A stretch of DNA of 9,742 bases from Bacteroidales bacterium Bact_20 (GTDB taxonomy: Bacteria; Bacteroidota; Bacteroidia; Bacteroidales; DTU049): NCBI GenBank assembly GCA_001603615.1, contig LUZL01000211.1, forward strand, positions 1 to 9,742. Direction: 5' to 3'. Positions within the stretch are counted from its first letter, which is position 1. Each line of letters opens with the position of its first letter. Shown in pieces: positions 1-6,108 of this stretch. The notes under the pieces are model-generated. The model searched no databases and was not told the DNA's origin. It saw nothing but the letters and a program-made list of their open reading frames with translations. The translations under genes were made by a program, and so were the position numbers.

Positions 1-1
1 C

Positions 2-634
2 TTATTAGAAAATAGAGATTTATACATTATACAAAATCCTATATTTTATGAAATAATCAGAAATACATGGGTTAAAACTGCTTATCCACAGATGCTAACA
101 CACCCATATACTGCAGAATTTTTATTTTTGTTATCTAAAAGTAAAAATATAAAAAAAGTATTAGAAATTGGTACTTTCACGGGCTTTACTACAATATTAT
201 TTGCTACAAGTACAGATAATGATGCTCTCATCTATACAATAGAAAAGCATAGAGAATACGAAGAATTGATCAACGAACATATAGCTTTAGCTAATGTACA
301 AGATAAAATTAAAATTTTTTGGGGCGAAGCATTAGATGTCTTATCTATTTTAAACGATAAATTTGACCTGATTTATGTTGATGCTGATAAAGTAAATTAT
401 CCTAAATATTTGGAGTTATGCATAGAATTATTAAATAAAGATGGTATATTGGCATTTGATAATGTGGATTGGTATGGAAATATCCATAATAATGCAAAAG
501 ATAAAAAAACTATGACTATAAAGGAATTAAAAATTAAAGCTGAAGAATTGCAAATAATAAATCCCACACTATTAAAGGAAATGACATTGCCTATAGGAGA
601 TGGAATACTTTTGATACAAAAATTAAATTTTTAA
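2..634 (+). CDS. Class I SAM-dependent O-methyltransferase (caffeoyl-CoA OMT-like), 5' partial
   Basis: Small cation-dependent O-methyltransferase that would move a methyl group from S-adenosylmethionine to a catechol-like or other hydroxylated small molecule in the cytosol; the substrate cannot be told from sequence. The frame is open to the left edge, so the gene is truncated there. An ATG at 92 exists, but the 30 codons before it read as the family N-terminus (ending AYPQMLTHPYTAEFL), so 92 is not the true start. About 210 residues are visible, close to the family's usual 215-220, so little is missing. Seen motifs: SAM-binding VLEIGTFTGF (about 158-187), the acidic ribose-binding position in YTIEKH (about 233-250), metal-binding DADKVNY (380-400), DNVDWYG near 459-479, and the C-terminal LPIGDGILLIQK. 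The next gene starts 58 bp downstream behind its own promoter-like box, so the two need not be cotranscribed. Confidence 0.9.
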   Translation, partial: LLENRDLYIIQNPIFYEIIRNTWVKTAYPQMLTHPYTAEFLFLLSKSKNIKKVLEIGTFTGFTTILFATSTDNDALIYTIEKHREYEELINEHIALANVQDKIKIFWGEALDVLSILNDKFDLIYVDADKVNYPKYLELCIELLNKDGILAFDNVDWYGNIHNNAKDKKTMTIKELKIKAEELQIINPTLLKEMTLPIGDGILLIQKLNF

Positions 635-673
635 ATTTTTATAAAATTTATTTTTAAAGATATTTTTTTAATG

Positions 674-681
674 TAACTTTG
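674..681 (+). promoter_or_regulatory. Bacteroidota -7 promoter element for prs
   Basis: TAACTTTG matches the TAnnTTTG -7 consensus of Bacteroidota primary-sigma promoters. It ends only 11 bp before the GTG start of prs, so transcription would begin about 3-7 nt before the start codon. No clear TTTG -33 element is seen about 20 bp upstream, where the sequence is a T/A run. The match is seen; promoter function is inferred. Confidence 0.55.
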
Positions 682-692
682 CAAAAAAAATT

Positions 693-1637
693 GTGGAACC
701 CAAGGTCGGAATATATAGCGGAAATGCTTCTAGAACATTAGCTGAGAGTATAGCAAGCAATTATGGTATTTCAGTAGGCAAAACAACTTTTACCAAATTT
801 GCCGATGGAGAATTTCAAGTGAGTTTCGATGAAACTATTAGAGGAAAAGAAGTATTTATTGTACAGTCTACTTTTCCACCTGTTGATAATTTGTTTGAAC
901 TTTTGCTAATGATAGATGCAGCTAAAAGAGCATCTGCTAAGCATATTTATGCTGTTATTCCTTATTTTGGTTTTGCTAGGCAAGATAGAAAGGATAAACC
1001 TAGAGTAGCTATAGGTTCTAAACTTGTAGCAGATTTATTACAAGCTGCTGGTACTACTCATATAATAACTATGGACTTACATGCTGATCAATTACAAGGT
1101 TTTTTTAATATACCAGTAGATCATCTTTTTGCCTCTAGTATTTTTTATGATTATATCAAGGGTCTGAATATTCCTAATATTGTAGTTACTTCTCCAGACA
1201 CAGGTGGTACTAAAAGAGCTAATGTGTATGCTAAAGCTTTCAATTGTGATATGGCTATTTGCTATAAGCAAAGAGAAAAAGCAAATCAAATTTCAGATAT
1301 GGTATTAATAGGTGATGTGAAAGATAAAAATGTTATTATTTTTGATGATATTGTAGATACTGCAGGTTCATTGATCAAGGCTGCTAATTTGATGAAAGAA
1401 AAAGGTGCATTATCTATTAGAGCAGTTTGTACTCATGCTTTGCTAAGTAACGATGCTATAGGAAAAATTGATAATAGTGTTATTGATCAATTGATAGTAA
1501 CTGACACTATACCTTTAAAAAAGAACTCTGATAAAATCGTAGTTTTATCAGTAGCTAAAATTTTTGCTGAAGTAATAAAAAGGAATATTCAATGTGAATC
1601 TATAAGTTCATTTTTTGATTTTAATCCTTTTTTGTAA
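693..1637 (+). CDS. prs: Ribose-phosphate pyrophosphokinase (PRPP synthetase)
   Basis: Makes 5-phosphoribosyl-1-pyrophosphate from ribose 5-phosphate and ATP, the precursor for purines, pyrimidines, histidine, tryptophan and NAD; cytosolic and normally oligomeric. The 314 residues are full length for the class I enzyme. Visible signatures: FADGEFQVSF near 30-40, the ATP-binding RQDRKDKPR at 96-104, metal/ATP-binding MDLHADQ with His130, and the PRPP loop IIFDDIVDTAGSL at about 215-227. The start is GTG. A stop lies in frame at 669-671 and no in-frame ATG lies between it and the conserved KVGIYSGNASR, so GTG at 693 is the best choice, with ATT at 690 the only other plausible near-cognate codon. 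No ribosome binding site precedes it, only an A8 tract. It is followed after 32 bp by rplY, a gene pair common in Bacteroidota, so the two are probably one operon. Confidence 0.97.
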   Translation: MEPKVGIYSGNASRTLAESIASNYGISVGKTTFTKFADGEFQVSFDETIRGKEVFIVQSTFPPVDNLFELLLMIDAAKRASAKHIYAVIPYFGFARQDRKDKPRVAIGSKLVADLLQAAGTTHIITMDLHADQLQGFFNIPVDHLFASSIFYDYIKGLNIPNIVVTSPDTGGTKRANVYAKAFNCDMAICYKQREKANQISDMVLIGDVKDKNVIIFDDIVDTAGSLIKAANLMKEKGALSIRAVCTHALLSNDAIGKIDNSVIDQLIVTDTIPLKKNSDKIVVLSVAKIFAEVIKRNIQCESISSFFDFNPFL

Positions 1638-1659
1638 TTTTTTAAACCAATTTAAAAAA
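1638..1659 (+). repeat. A/T-rich inverted repeat in the prs-rplY gap
   Basis: TTTTTTAAA (1638-1646) and TTTAAAAAA (1651-1659) are perfect 9-bp arms around a CCAA loop, directly after the prs stop and 10 bp before the rplY ATG. Pairing is A-T only, so a stable RNA hairpin is doubtful. The right arm also forms the A-rich leader of rplY. It could be a weak attenuator or simply base composition. Confidence 0.35.
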
Positions 1660-1669
1660 AATATAGATT

Positions 1670-2245
1670 ATGAAAGTACTTTCTATTAGTGGCTCCCCAA
1701 GAGAGAGCGTAGGGAAGAAAGACGCAAAACAATTGCGAAAAAAAGGCTTTGTGCCTTGTGTAATGTATGGTGGCGAAAAACAAGTTTTATTTTATTTAGA
1801 AGAAAATAAACTCACGCCTATACTAAATGCAAAAGAACCCATTACTATAGACATAAACATAGATGGGCATATATATCATTGTATTATCCAAGATCTACAG
1901 TTTCATCCTTTAACAGATAAGGTGATACATATAGATTTTATTGAAATGAATGAAAATAAACCTATTACAATGACTATACCAATAAATTTTGTAGGTGAGT
2001 CTATAGGTGTAAAGCGTGGTGGCAAGATGGATGTAAAAATCAAAAAATTGCTCGTGAGAGCTCTTCCTAGCAAAATGCCTTCATCTATAAATGTAGATAT
2101 TTCTAAAATGGATGTTGGAGATAATATTCGTATTCGTGACATTGTAAATGATGAATATCAAATTTTGAACCCTCCTCATCTGATGATCGCAAAAGTTATT
2201 TATACTAGAGCTACTCTTGCAAGTAATTTAGAAGGTGATATTTAA
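1670..2245 (+). CDS. rplY: 50S ribosomal protein L25 (general stress protein Ctc type)
   Basis: Binds 5S rRNA in the large ribosomal subunit. The 191 residues show the two-domain CTC/TL5 form rather than the short enterobacterial L25. The N-terminal L25 domain (about 1-90) carries RESVGKKDAKQLRKKGFVP and YGGEKQVLF, followed by QDLQFHPLTDKVIHIDFIE. The C-terminal TL5-like beta domain (about 95-185) carries PINFVGESIGVKRGGKMD and LVRALPSKMPSSINVDISKMDVGDNIRIRDI-like strands. The ATG at 1670 is supported by matching the usual N-terminus; the leader is A-rich without a Shine-Dalgarno sequence. It is probably cotranscribed with prs and ends before a strong terminator. In many Bacteroidota the next gene is pth (peptidyl-tRNA hydrolase); here it is absent and a convergent gene follows. 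Confidence 0.96.
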   Translation: MKVLSISGSPRESVGKKDAKQLRKKGFVPCVMYGGEKQVLFYLEENKLTPILNAKEPITIDINIDGHIYHCIIQDLQFHPLTDKVIHIDFIEMNENKPITMTIPINFVGESIGVKRGGKMDVKIKKLLVRALPSKMPSSINVDISKMDVGDNIRIRDIVNDEYQILNPPHLMIAKVIYTRATLASNLEGDI

Positions 2246-2272
2246 ACTGAAAATAAGATAAAAATTTATTTT

Positions 2273-2310
2273 AAAAAAGAGAAGTCCATTATTTTGGACT
2301 TCTTTTTTTT
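2273..2310. terminator. Bidirectional intrinsic terminator between convergent genes
   Basis: GAAGTCCA (2281-2288) pairs perfectly with TGGACTTC (2295-2302) around the loop TTATTT. The stem is flanked by an A6 run before and a T8 run after, so it extends to 2273-2310 with one G-U pair. Read on the plus strand it ends in a T8 tract and would stop prs-rplY. Read on the minus strand it ends in a T run and would stop the gene finishing at 2316. The position between the stops at 2245 and 2316 fits a shared terminator. Confidence 0.9.
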
Positions 2311-2315
2311 ATGAG

Positions 2316-3170
2316 TTATACATCTATTCCTAATACTGATCTAGCAAGTAACCCTATAAAAAATGAAAGTAAAGCTACCCCCATACTTATAAAAACCATG
2401 TTAGTAAAACGTTTTCTAAAACTTAAATCTTGAACTACAGAAATGTAATACGTAAAGATAGCAATTATTAAAACTCCCATTACTAGAGTTATAGACAATG
2501 AAATATATGGATTAATAGGGAAAAAAAATGGTAAAATAATTAATATAACAGTAATTAAGTATGCAATGCCTGTATAAATAGAAGCTAATGTAGGGTTTTT
2601 GTCATTATTTTCAGTTTTAGTAGATATATATTCTGAGGCTGCCATAGACAATGCAGCAGCTATACCAGTTATCAATCCACCAAGAGATATTAATTTATTA
2701 TTTTGCATAGCAAAAGTAAAACCAGTAAGTGTACCTGTGAGCTCTACTAATGCATCATTCATACCTAATACTATGGAGCCTACATATTTTAATCTATCTT
2801 CATTTATTAATTTTATTAATTCATCCTCATGCTTTTCCTCATCGTCTAATAATAATTTAATCTCTGGATATTTTTTTTCTAATTCTTTATAATTTTGCTG
2901 TGCTATATTTTCAGCTTTTTCCATTAATTTCAAAACAAAGGTAATTCCAAAAAATAATTCTAATATGCTTAATAATTTGATTTTAATTTTATTTGGTTTT
3001 ATATCTTTTTTTGTTATTTTTTTTAAAATATTATAATGTTTTAATTCTTCATCTGCAATTTTAGATAAAAGCTCCCTATTTTCTTTGTTTCTTTGGGCTA
3101 GCTTTTTATACATTAAATGTCCATTTATTTCTTCTTTTTGTGCTTTTATGGCTGCTTTATCTTGAGACAT
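2316..3170 (-). CDS. Ferritin-like (erythrin) domain fused to VIT1/CCC1 transporter, MbfA-like
   Basis: Probable inner-membrane iron (possibly Mn) transporter with a cytosolic metal-sensing or oxidising domain. In the studied homologues of this architecture (rhizobial MbfA), the ferritin-like domain binds di-iron and the VIT1 part exports iron, protecting against iron and peroxide stress; the same role here is inferred. Residues 1 to about 120 form helices with di-iron ligand motifs: Glu13/14, ExxH at Glu42-His45, Glu84/Glu87, and ExxH at Glu111-His114. From about 129 on the protein is hydrophobic, with several membrane segments; the VIT1 signature is GMNDALVELTGTLTGFTFA and then AAALSMAASEYIS. 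The 284 residues are somewhat short compared with MbfA. ATG at 3170 is the first sensible start, 17 bp after a TAATTTTG box. It converges with rplY and diverges from the GH3 gene. Confidence 0.88.
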   Translation of the reverse strand: MSQDKAAIKAQKEEINGHLMYKKLAQRNKENRELLSKIADEELKHYNILKKITKKDIKPNKIKIKLLSILELFFGITFVLKLMEKAENIAQQNYKELEKKYPEIKLLLDDEEKHEDELIKLINEDRLKYVGSIVLGMNDALVELTGTLTGFTFAMQNNKLISLGGLITGIAAALSMAASEYISTKTENNDKNPTLASIYTGIAYLITVILIILPFFFPINPYISLSITLVMGVLIIAIFTYYISVVQDLSFRKRFTNMVFISMGVALLSFFIGLLARSVLGIDV

Positions 3171-3187
3171 AAATAAAAAATTTTTTA

Positions 3188-3195
3188 CAAAATTA
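3188..3195 (-). promoter_or_regulatory. Bacteroidota -7 promoter element for the ferritin/VIT1 gene
   Basis: Minus-strand TAATTTTG (plus-strand CAAAATTA) fits TAnnTTTG. It ends 17 bp before the ATG at 3170, giving a predicted leader of about 10-13 nt. No convincing -33 TTTG is seen. The 11-bp inverted repeat at 3237-3262 lies about 42 bp upstream of this box. Confidence 0.5.
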
Positions 3196-3236
3196 ATTAA
3201 TATAATTTATCATTGAAAAAATTTTATTTATTAATC

Positions 3237-3262
3237 AATATTTTACATTATTGTAAAATATT
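3237..3262. repeat. Perfect 11-bp inverted repeat in the divergent spacer (possible operator)
   Basis: AATATTTTACA (3237-3247) and TGTAAAATATT (3252-3262) are exact reverse complements around TTAT. The repeat sits in the 232-bp spacer between the divergent ferritin/VIT1 and GH3 genes, about 42 bp upstream of the first gene's -7 box and about 108 bp before that of GH3. There is no T tract, so it is not a standard terminator. The size and symmetry would suit a dimeric regulator, possibly a metal-responsive one given the iron-handling neighbour, but it does not match a Fur box I know. The rest of the spacer (3171-3402) is A/T-rich and holds no ORF or RNA gene that I recognise. Confidence 0.45.
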
Positions 3263-3369
3263 AATAGTATTAAGTATCTATTAAAATGAATATCTTGCTA
3301 TTAATAAATAAATATTATAATGTAGTAAAAAAATTAAACCTAAAAAATTTTCTATTTAATATAAATTTT

Positions 3370-3377
3370 TAATTTTG
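3370..3377 (+). promoter_or_regulatory. Bacteroidota -7 promoter element for the GH3 operon
   Basis: TAATTTTG matches TAnnTTTG exactly and ends 25 bp before the ATG at 3403, giving a predicted leader of about 20 nt. A T-rich TTTTC at 3348-3352 is a poor -33 candidate. Confidence 0.55.
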
Positions 3378-3402
3378 CTGATTGGATTGTATATAAACAC
3401 TT

Positions 3403-4917
3403 ATGAATTCATATACTATTATTAATAATATTTTTAAATCATATTTGCGAAATTATTTTAATCTAAATGTAGAAATAGATAATCAGCAATTAATCTTTCA
3501 TAGATTAATGAAACTTTTATCTATGACAAAGTATGGGAAGCAGTTTAATATCAATATTGACACCAATTACGAAGAATTTAAAACATCTGTACCTATAAAT
3601 AGATATGATGATTTAAAAGATATGATAGCTGCTATGATGAATGGAGAGTCTGATATTTTAATACCAGGTAAGGTAGTTAAATTTGCTAAATCTAGTGGTA
3701 CTACATCAGATCAGAGTAAGTTTATACCAATAACTGATGCAATGATGAATGAAAATCATTTCGCAGGTGGTAGTAGTATGATATATTATTACTTAAATGC
3801 TAATCCAGATTCTAAAATGCTAAAGGGGAAACATTTAGTTATATTTGGTTCATTAGAAAAGCAAACTTATGCCACAATTGGAGATTTATCAGCACATATT
3901 TCATTAAATCTACCATATTTTGCTAAAGCTAAACGTATTCCTAAAGTAGATTTAGTATGGAATAATGAATGGGAGAGTAAATTTAAAACTATAGCAGATT
4001 ATTCAGTTAATAAAAACGTTACTGCTATGTATGGCGTTCCCTCATGGTGTTTGAAATCTATTGAGCATGTTTTATCTATCAAAAATGTTAATAATATATA
4101 TGAAATATGGCCAGATTTTGAAGTATATTTTCATGGTGGTGTAAATATAGAACCATATTTACCTTTGTATAAAAAAATTTTTAATGATAAACTACCAATT
4201 CTATGGGAAACATATAATGCTAGTGAAGGATTTTTCGCCACTCAGGATACATTAAATAATGAAGGTATGCGTTTACTTACTTCTATAGGAGTTTTTTATG
4301 AATTTATTGATTTTCAAGATTTTGTTGCTGACAAAATGAATACGATAACTTTAGAAGAAGTGGAACTCAATAAAAATTATGTTTTAGTCATTTCTGCACT
4401 TAATGGTTTATGGAGATATATAGTAGGTGACGTCATACAGTTTACAACTATTAAACCATATAGACTAAAAATCACAGGTCGTACTTCTCAATTTATCAAT
4501 ATAGCAGGTGAAGAAGTAATGATAGATAATATTGAAAAAGCTATTACACAAGCTTGCCAAATAGAACATTGTTCTGTGAATGAATACACCGTTTTTGCTG
4601 ATGGACCAGACCAAAACAATAGATTCTTTCATCATTGGATAATAGAGTTTAATGAACTTCCTACTGATTATATTTCTTTTAGAAATACTCTAGATGAACA
4701 ATTGCAATATGTTAATTCAGATTATGCAGCTAAAAGATATAATGACCTGATATTGGCTCCTATTCATATCACCGTAGCACCTAAAAATTCATTTTATAAT
4801 TGGTTAAAAAGTAAAAACAAAATAGGTGGTCAGAATAAAGTACCTCGTGTAGCTAAAAATTATACTATGGTTACTGAATTATTAAATATTATCGGTAATG
4901 ATTATAAAATAATATGA
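3403..4917 (+). CDS. GH3-family acyl-adenylating enzyme (GH3 auxin-responsive promoter family)
   Basis: Member of the GH3 branch of the ANL superfamily: it activates a carboxylic acid with ATP as an acyl-adenylate and, in plants, conjugates it to an amino acid. The bacterial substrates are unknown to me, so the plant hormone role should not be transferred. The 504 residues are full length for bacterial members. Seen motifs: phosphate-binding FAKSSGTTSDQSKFIP at 94-109, FHGGVNIEPY near 245, TYNASEGFF at about 270-278 (adenine/acyl-adenylate motif), LWRYIVGDVIQF at 336-347 with Gly342-Asp343, and the hinge KITGRTSQF with Arg360 before a mobile C-terminal domain. There is no signal peptide or membrane segment, so it is cytosolic. 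It is the first gene of a probable two-gene operon; its TGA overlaps the next ATG. Confidence 0.92.
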   Translation: MNSYTIINNIFKSYLRNYFNLNVEIDNQQLIFHRLMKLLSMTKYGKQFNINIDTNYEEFKTSVPINRYDDLKDMIAAMMNGESDILIPGKVVKFAKSSGTTSDQSKFIPITDAMMNENHFAGGSSMIYYYLNANPDSKMLKGKHLVIFGSLEKQTYATIGDLSAHISLNLPYFAKAKRIPKVDLVWNNEWESKFKTIADYSVNKNVTAMYGVPSWCLKSIEHVLSIKNVNNIYEIWPDFEVYFHGGVNIEPYLPLYKKIFNDKLPILWETYNASEGFFATQDTLNNEGMRLLTSIGVFYEFIDFQDFVADKMNTITLEEVELNKNYVLVISALNGLWRYIVGDVIQFTTIKPYRLKITGRTSQFINIAGEEVMIDNIEKAITQACQIEHCSVNEYTVFADGPDQNNRFFHHWIIEFNELPTDYISFRNTLDEQLQYVNSDYAAKRYNDLILAPIHITVAPKNSFYNWLKSKNKIGGQNKVPRVAKNYTMVTELLNIIGNDYKII

Positions 4918-5720
4918 AAAATAAAATTGCGTGGTTTTTATTTTTGATTTTATCACCTATTTTTATCTTTTCGCAAGGGAAACTTGAGCTCATAGATAGT
5001 GTTAGCATACAAGGTAATATTAGGAAAGTATTGCCCCTCGATAAAGAATATCTAATTGGTATAACTACAGATGGCAGATTATGTAAGTGGAAAATAGATG
5101 GCAATAATTTGACAATTTTAACTAGTGAATTTATTTATAGTTATTCAGACAATTTGTTTTTTTTATCACCTTTTAAAATTGGAGTTTTTTTACCTGAAGC
5201 TAATAACATTAATATTTATGATAAAAATTTGCAACTGCTGAGCTCCTTATCTTTGAATGGCATCATTAATAGTTCTGTAAAGAAAGTATTTTCTGGCAAT
5301 TATGAAAGCTTTATTATCTGGGATAATAACGATGAATTAACTAATATTTCATATCAAGGTAATAGAATATGGACATATGATATTAAAACTTTTGGTATAC
5401 ATAATATAATGGATTTACATATTGAAATTATAGATAAAAATATAGCAGTATTATTGCCAAAGAAATTATTAATAATTTTTAATCCAGATATGGTACCCAT
5501 ACAAATATTAGAAACTAATTATAATGCTATTAAATTTTTTGCAAATTATTTATTAGCTGTAGAAAACCAACAAATAATAAAGCTATTACGCTTAAAAGAT
5601 TTTATACCAATATTTATTTCTAGTACTAAAATGCCTATAATAGATGTAGAGTCTAATAAAGATATATTAATGACTTTGACTTTAGAAAAAATTTATTTGT
5701 GGGAATATAAAAATCAGTAA
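4914..5720 (+). CDS. Exported beta-propeller-like protein of unknown function
   Basis: I do not recognise a named family. The 268-residue product starts with a typical Sec signal peptide: basic MKNK, a hydrophobic core AWFLFLILSPIFIF, and probable cleavage around FSQG (residues 19-22). No lipobox Cys is seen, so it is probably periplasmic or secreted rather than a lipoprotein. The mature part is a series of short hydrophobic strands, several ending in Trp-centred units (CKWKI, IIWDN, RIWTYD, YLWEYK), which recalls WD40/PQQ-like propeller blades; only about four to six could fit. The ATG at 4914 overlaps the GH3 stop as ATGA, implying translational coupling. A cytosolic GH3 enzyme coupled to an exported protein is not easily explained. 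Codon use is like its neighbours. Confidence 0.8.
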   Translation: MKNKIAWFLFLILSPIFIFSQGKLELIDSVSIQGNIRKVLPLDKEYLIGITTDGRLCKWKIDGNNLTILTSEFIYSYSDNLFFLSPFKIGVFLPEANNINIYDKNLQLLSSLSLNGIINSSVKKVFSGNYESFIIWDNNDELTNISYQGNRIWTYDIKTFGIHNIMDLHIEIIDKNIAVLLPKKLLIIFNPDMVPIQILETNYNAIKFFANYLLAVENQQIIKLLRLKDFIPIFISSTKMPIIDVESNKDILMTLTLEKIYLWEYKNQ

Positions 5721-5771
5721 TTAGCTAAAAAAGCTAAAATATCTGAAATCAAAAAGATTTATTTTACTTTT
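5721..5771 (+). terminator. Weak tandem hairpins after the GH3 operon
   Basis: Two small inverted repeats with A5 loops lie back to back: TTAGCT (5721-5726) with AGCTAA (5732-5737), and AAATC (5746-5750) with GATTT (5756-5760), the second followed by ATTTTACTTTT. The stems are short and mostly A-T, so this is only a candidate terminator. The placement right after the stop codon and before a new promoter box supports it. Confidence 0.4.
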
Positions 5772-5801
5772 AAAATATAATTATGTTTAAAAAATTTTTA
5801 T

Positions 5802-5809
5802 TAATTTTG
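5802..5809 (+). promoter_or_regulatory. Bacteroidota -7 promoter element for the coiled-coil/zapA/rny cluster
   Basis: TAATTTTG matches TAnnTTTG and ends 8 bp before the ATG at 5818, so the mRNA would start within a few bases of the start codon. No TTTG -33 element is clear; TTATGTTT at 5781-5788 is the closest T-rich stretch. Confidence 0.55.
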
Positions 5810-5817
5810 TATAAAAA

Positions 5818-6102
5818 ATGGATTTTGATGTATTACTCTCTGAAATAGAAATCAAAATTAGAGAGTTAATACAACAAAATAGAGAGTTAAGAAATGCTGT
5901 GACAAATTTAAAAAAAGAAAATGAGACGCTTGGTAGAGAAAATATTGAGTTAAAAAATGAATTAATGAATAAAGATAAAGAAATAGTTAATATAAAAGTA
6001 GCAAAAATAATTGAAGATAAAGGCGTTAATGACCAAGCAACTCGTTATATCAAAAAGATGATAAATCGTATTGATAAATGTATAGCAATGCTAAAAGAGT
6101 AA
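5818..6102 (+). CDS. Short coiled-coil protein upstream of zapA (ZapB-like, conserved hypothetical)
   Basis: A 94-residue acidic/basic coiled-coil protein with no signal peptide or membrane segment. Residues 5 to about 65 form an almost continuous heptad helix (IRELIQQNRELRNAVTNL and onward, rich in Leu/Ile at a/d positions and Glu/Lys/Asn elsewhere). The C-terminus (YIKKMINRIDKCIAMLKE, 77-94) is the part that, from memory, is conserved in the Bacteroidota protein encoded just before zapA. Its role is probably in cell division by analogy with ZapB, which partners ZapA at the Z-ring; this rests on gene order and shape, not on ZapB homology. It starts a cluster with zapA (6-bp gap) and rny. The ATG is supported by the promoter box just upstream and by the lack of any conserved sequence before it. 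Confidence 0.8.
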   Translation: MDFDVLLSEIEIKIRELIQQNRELRNAVTNLKKENETLGRENIELKNELMNKDKEIVNIKVAKIIEDKGVNDQATRYIKKMINRIDKCIAMLKE

Positions 6103-6108
6103 TGTAAA

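Noticed and set aside
92..634. ATG at 92 as the start of the O-methyltransferase
   Set aside because: The frame stays open to the left edge and the upstream codons encode family-like N-terminal sequence, so the gene is a partial one entering from the left.
1092..1289. Minus-strand ORF of 65 codons inside prs
   Set aside because: Shadow of a strongly conserved gene; the translation is low in complexity and lacks any domain pattern or start signal.
1670..1702. N-terminus MKVLSISGSPR looks like the start of an NAD(P)H-dependent flavin reductase
   Set aside because: The following RESVGKK...LRKKGFVP...YGGE and QFHPLTDKVIHIDF match L25/Ctc throughout, and no flavodoxin-like remainder follows.
1903..2142. 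Minus-strand ORF of 79 codons inside rplY
   Set aside because: Antisense to a conserved ribosomal protein gene with no recognisable product or promoter.
2599..2892. Plus-strand ORF of 97 codons opposite the ferritin/VIT1 gene
   Set aside because: The minus strand encodes the clear two-domain transporter; the plus-strand translation is Ser/Asn-rich shadow sequence.
4889..5104. Minus-strand ORF of 71 codons over the GH3/exported-protein junction
   Set aside because: It covers two better supported coupled genes and shows no family features.
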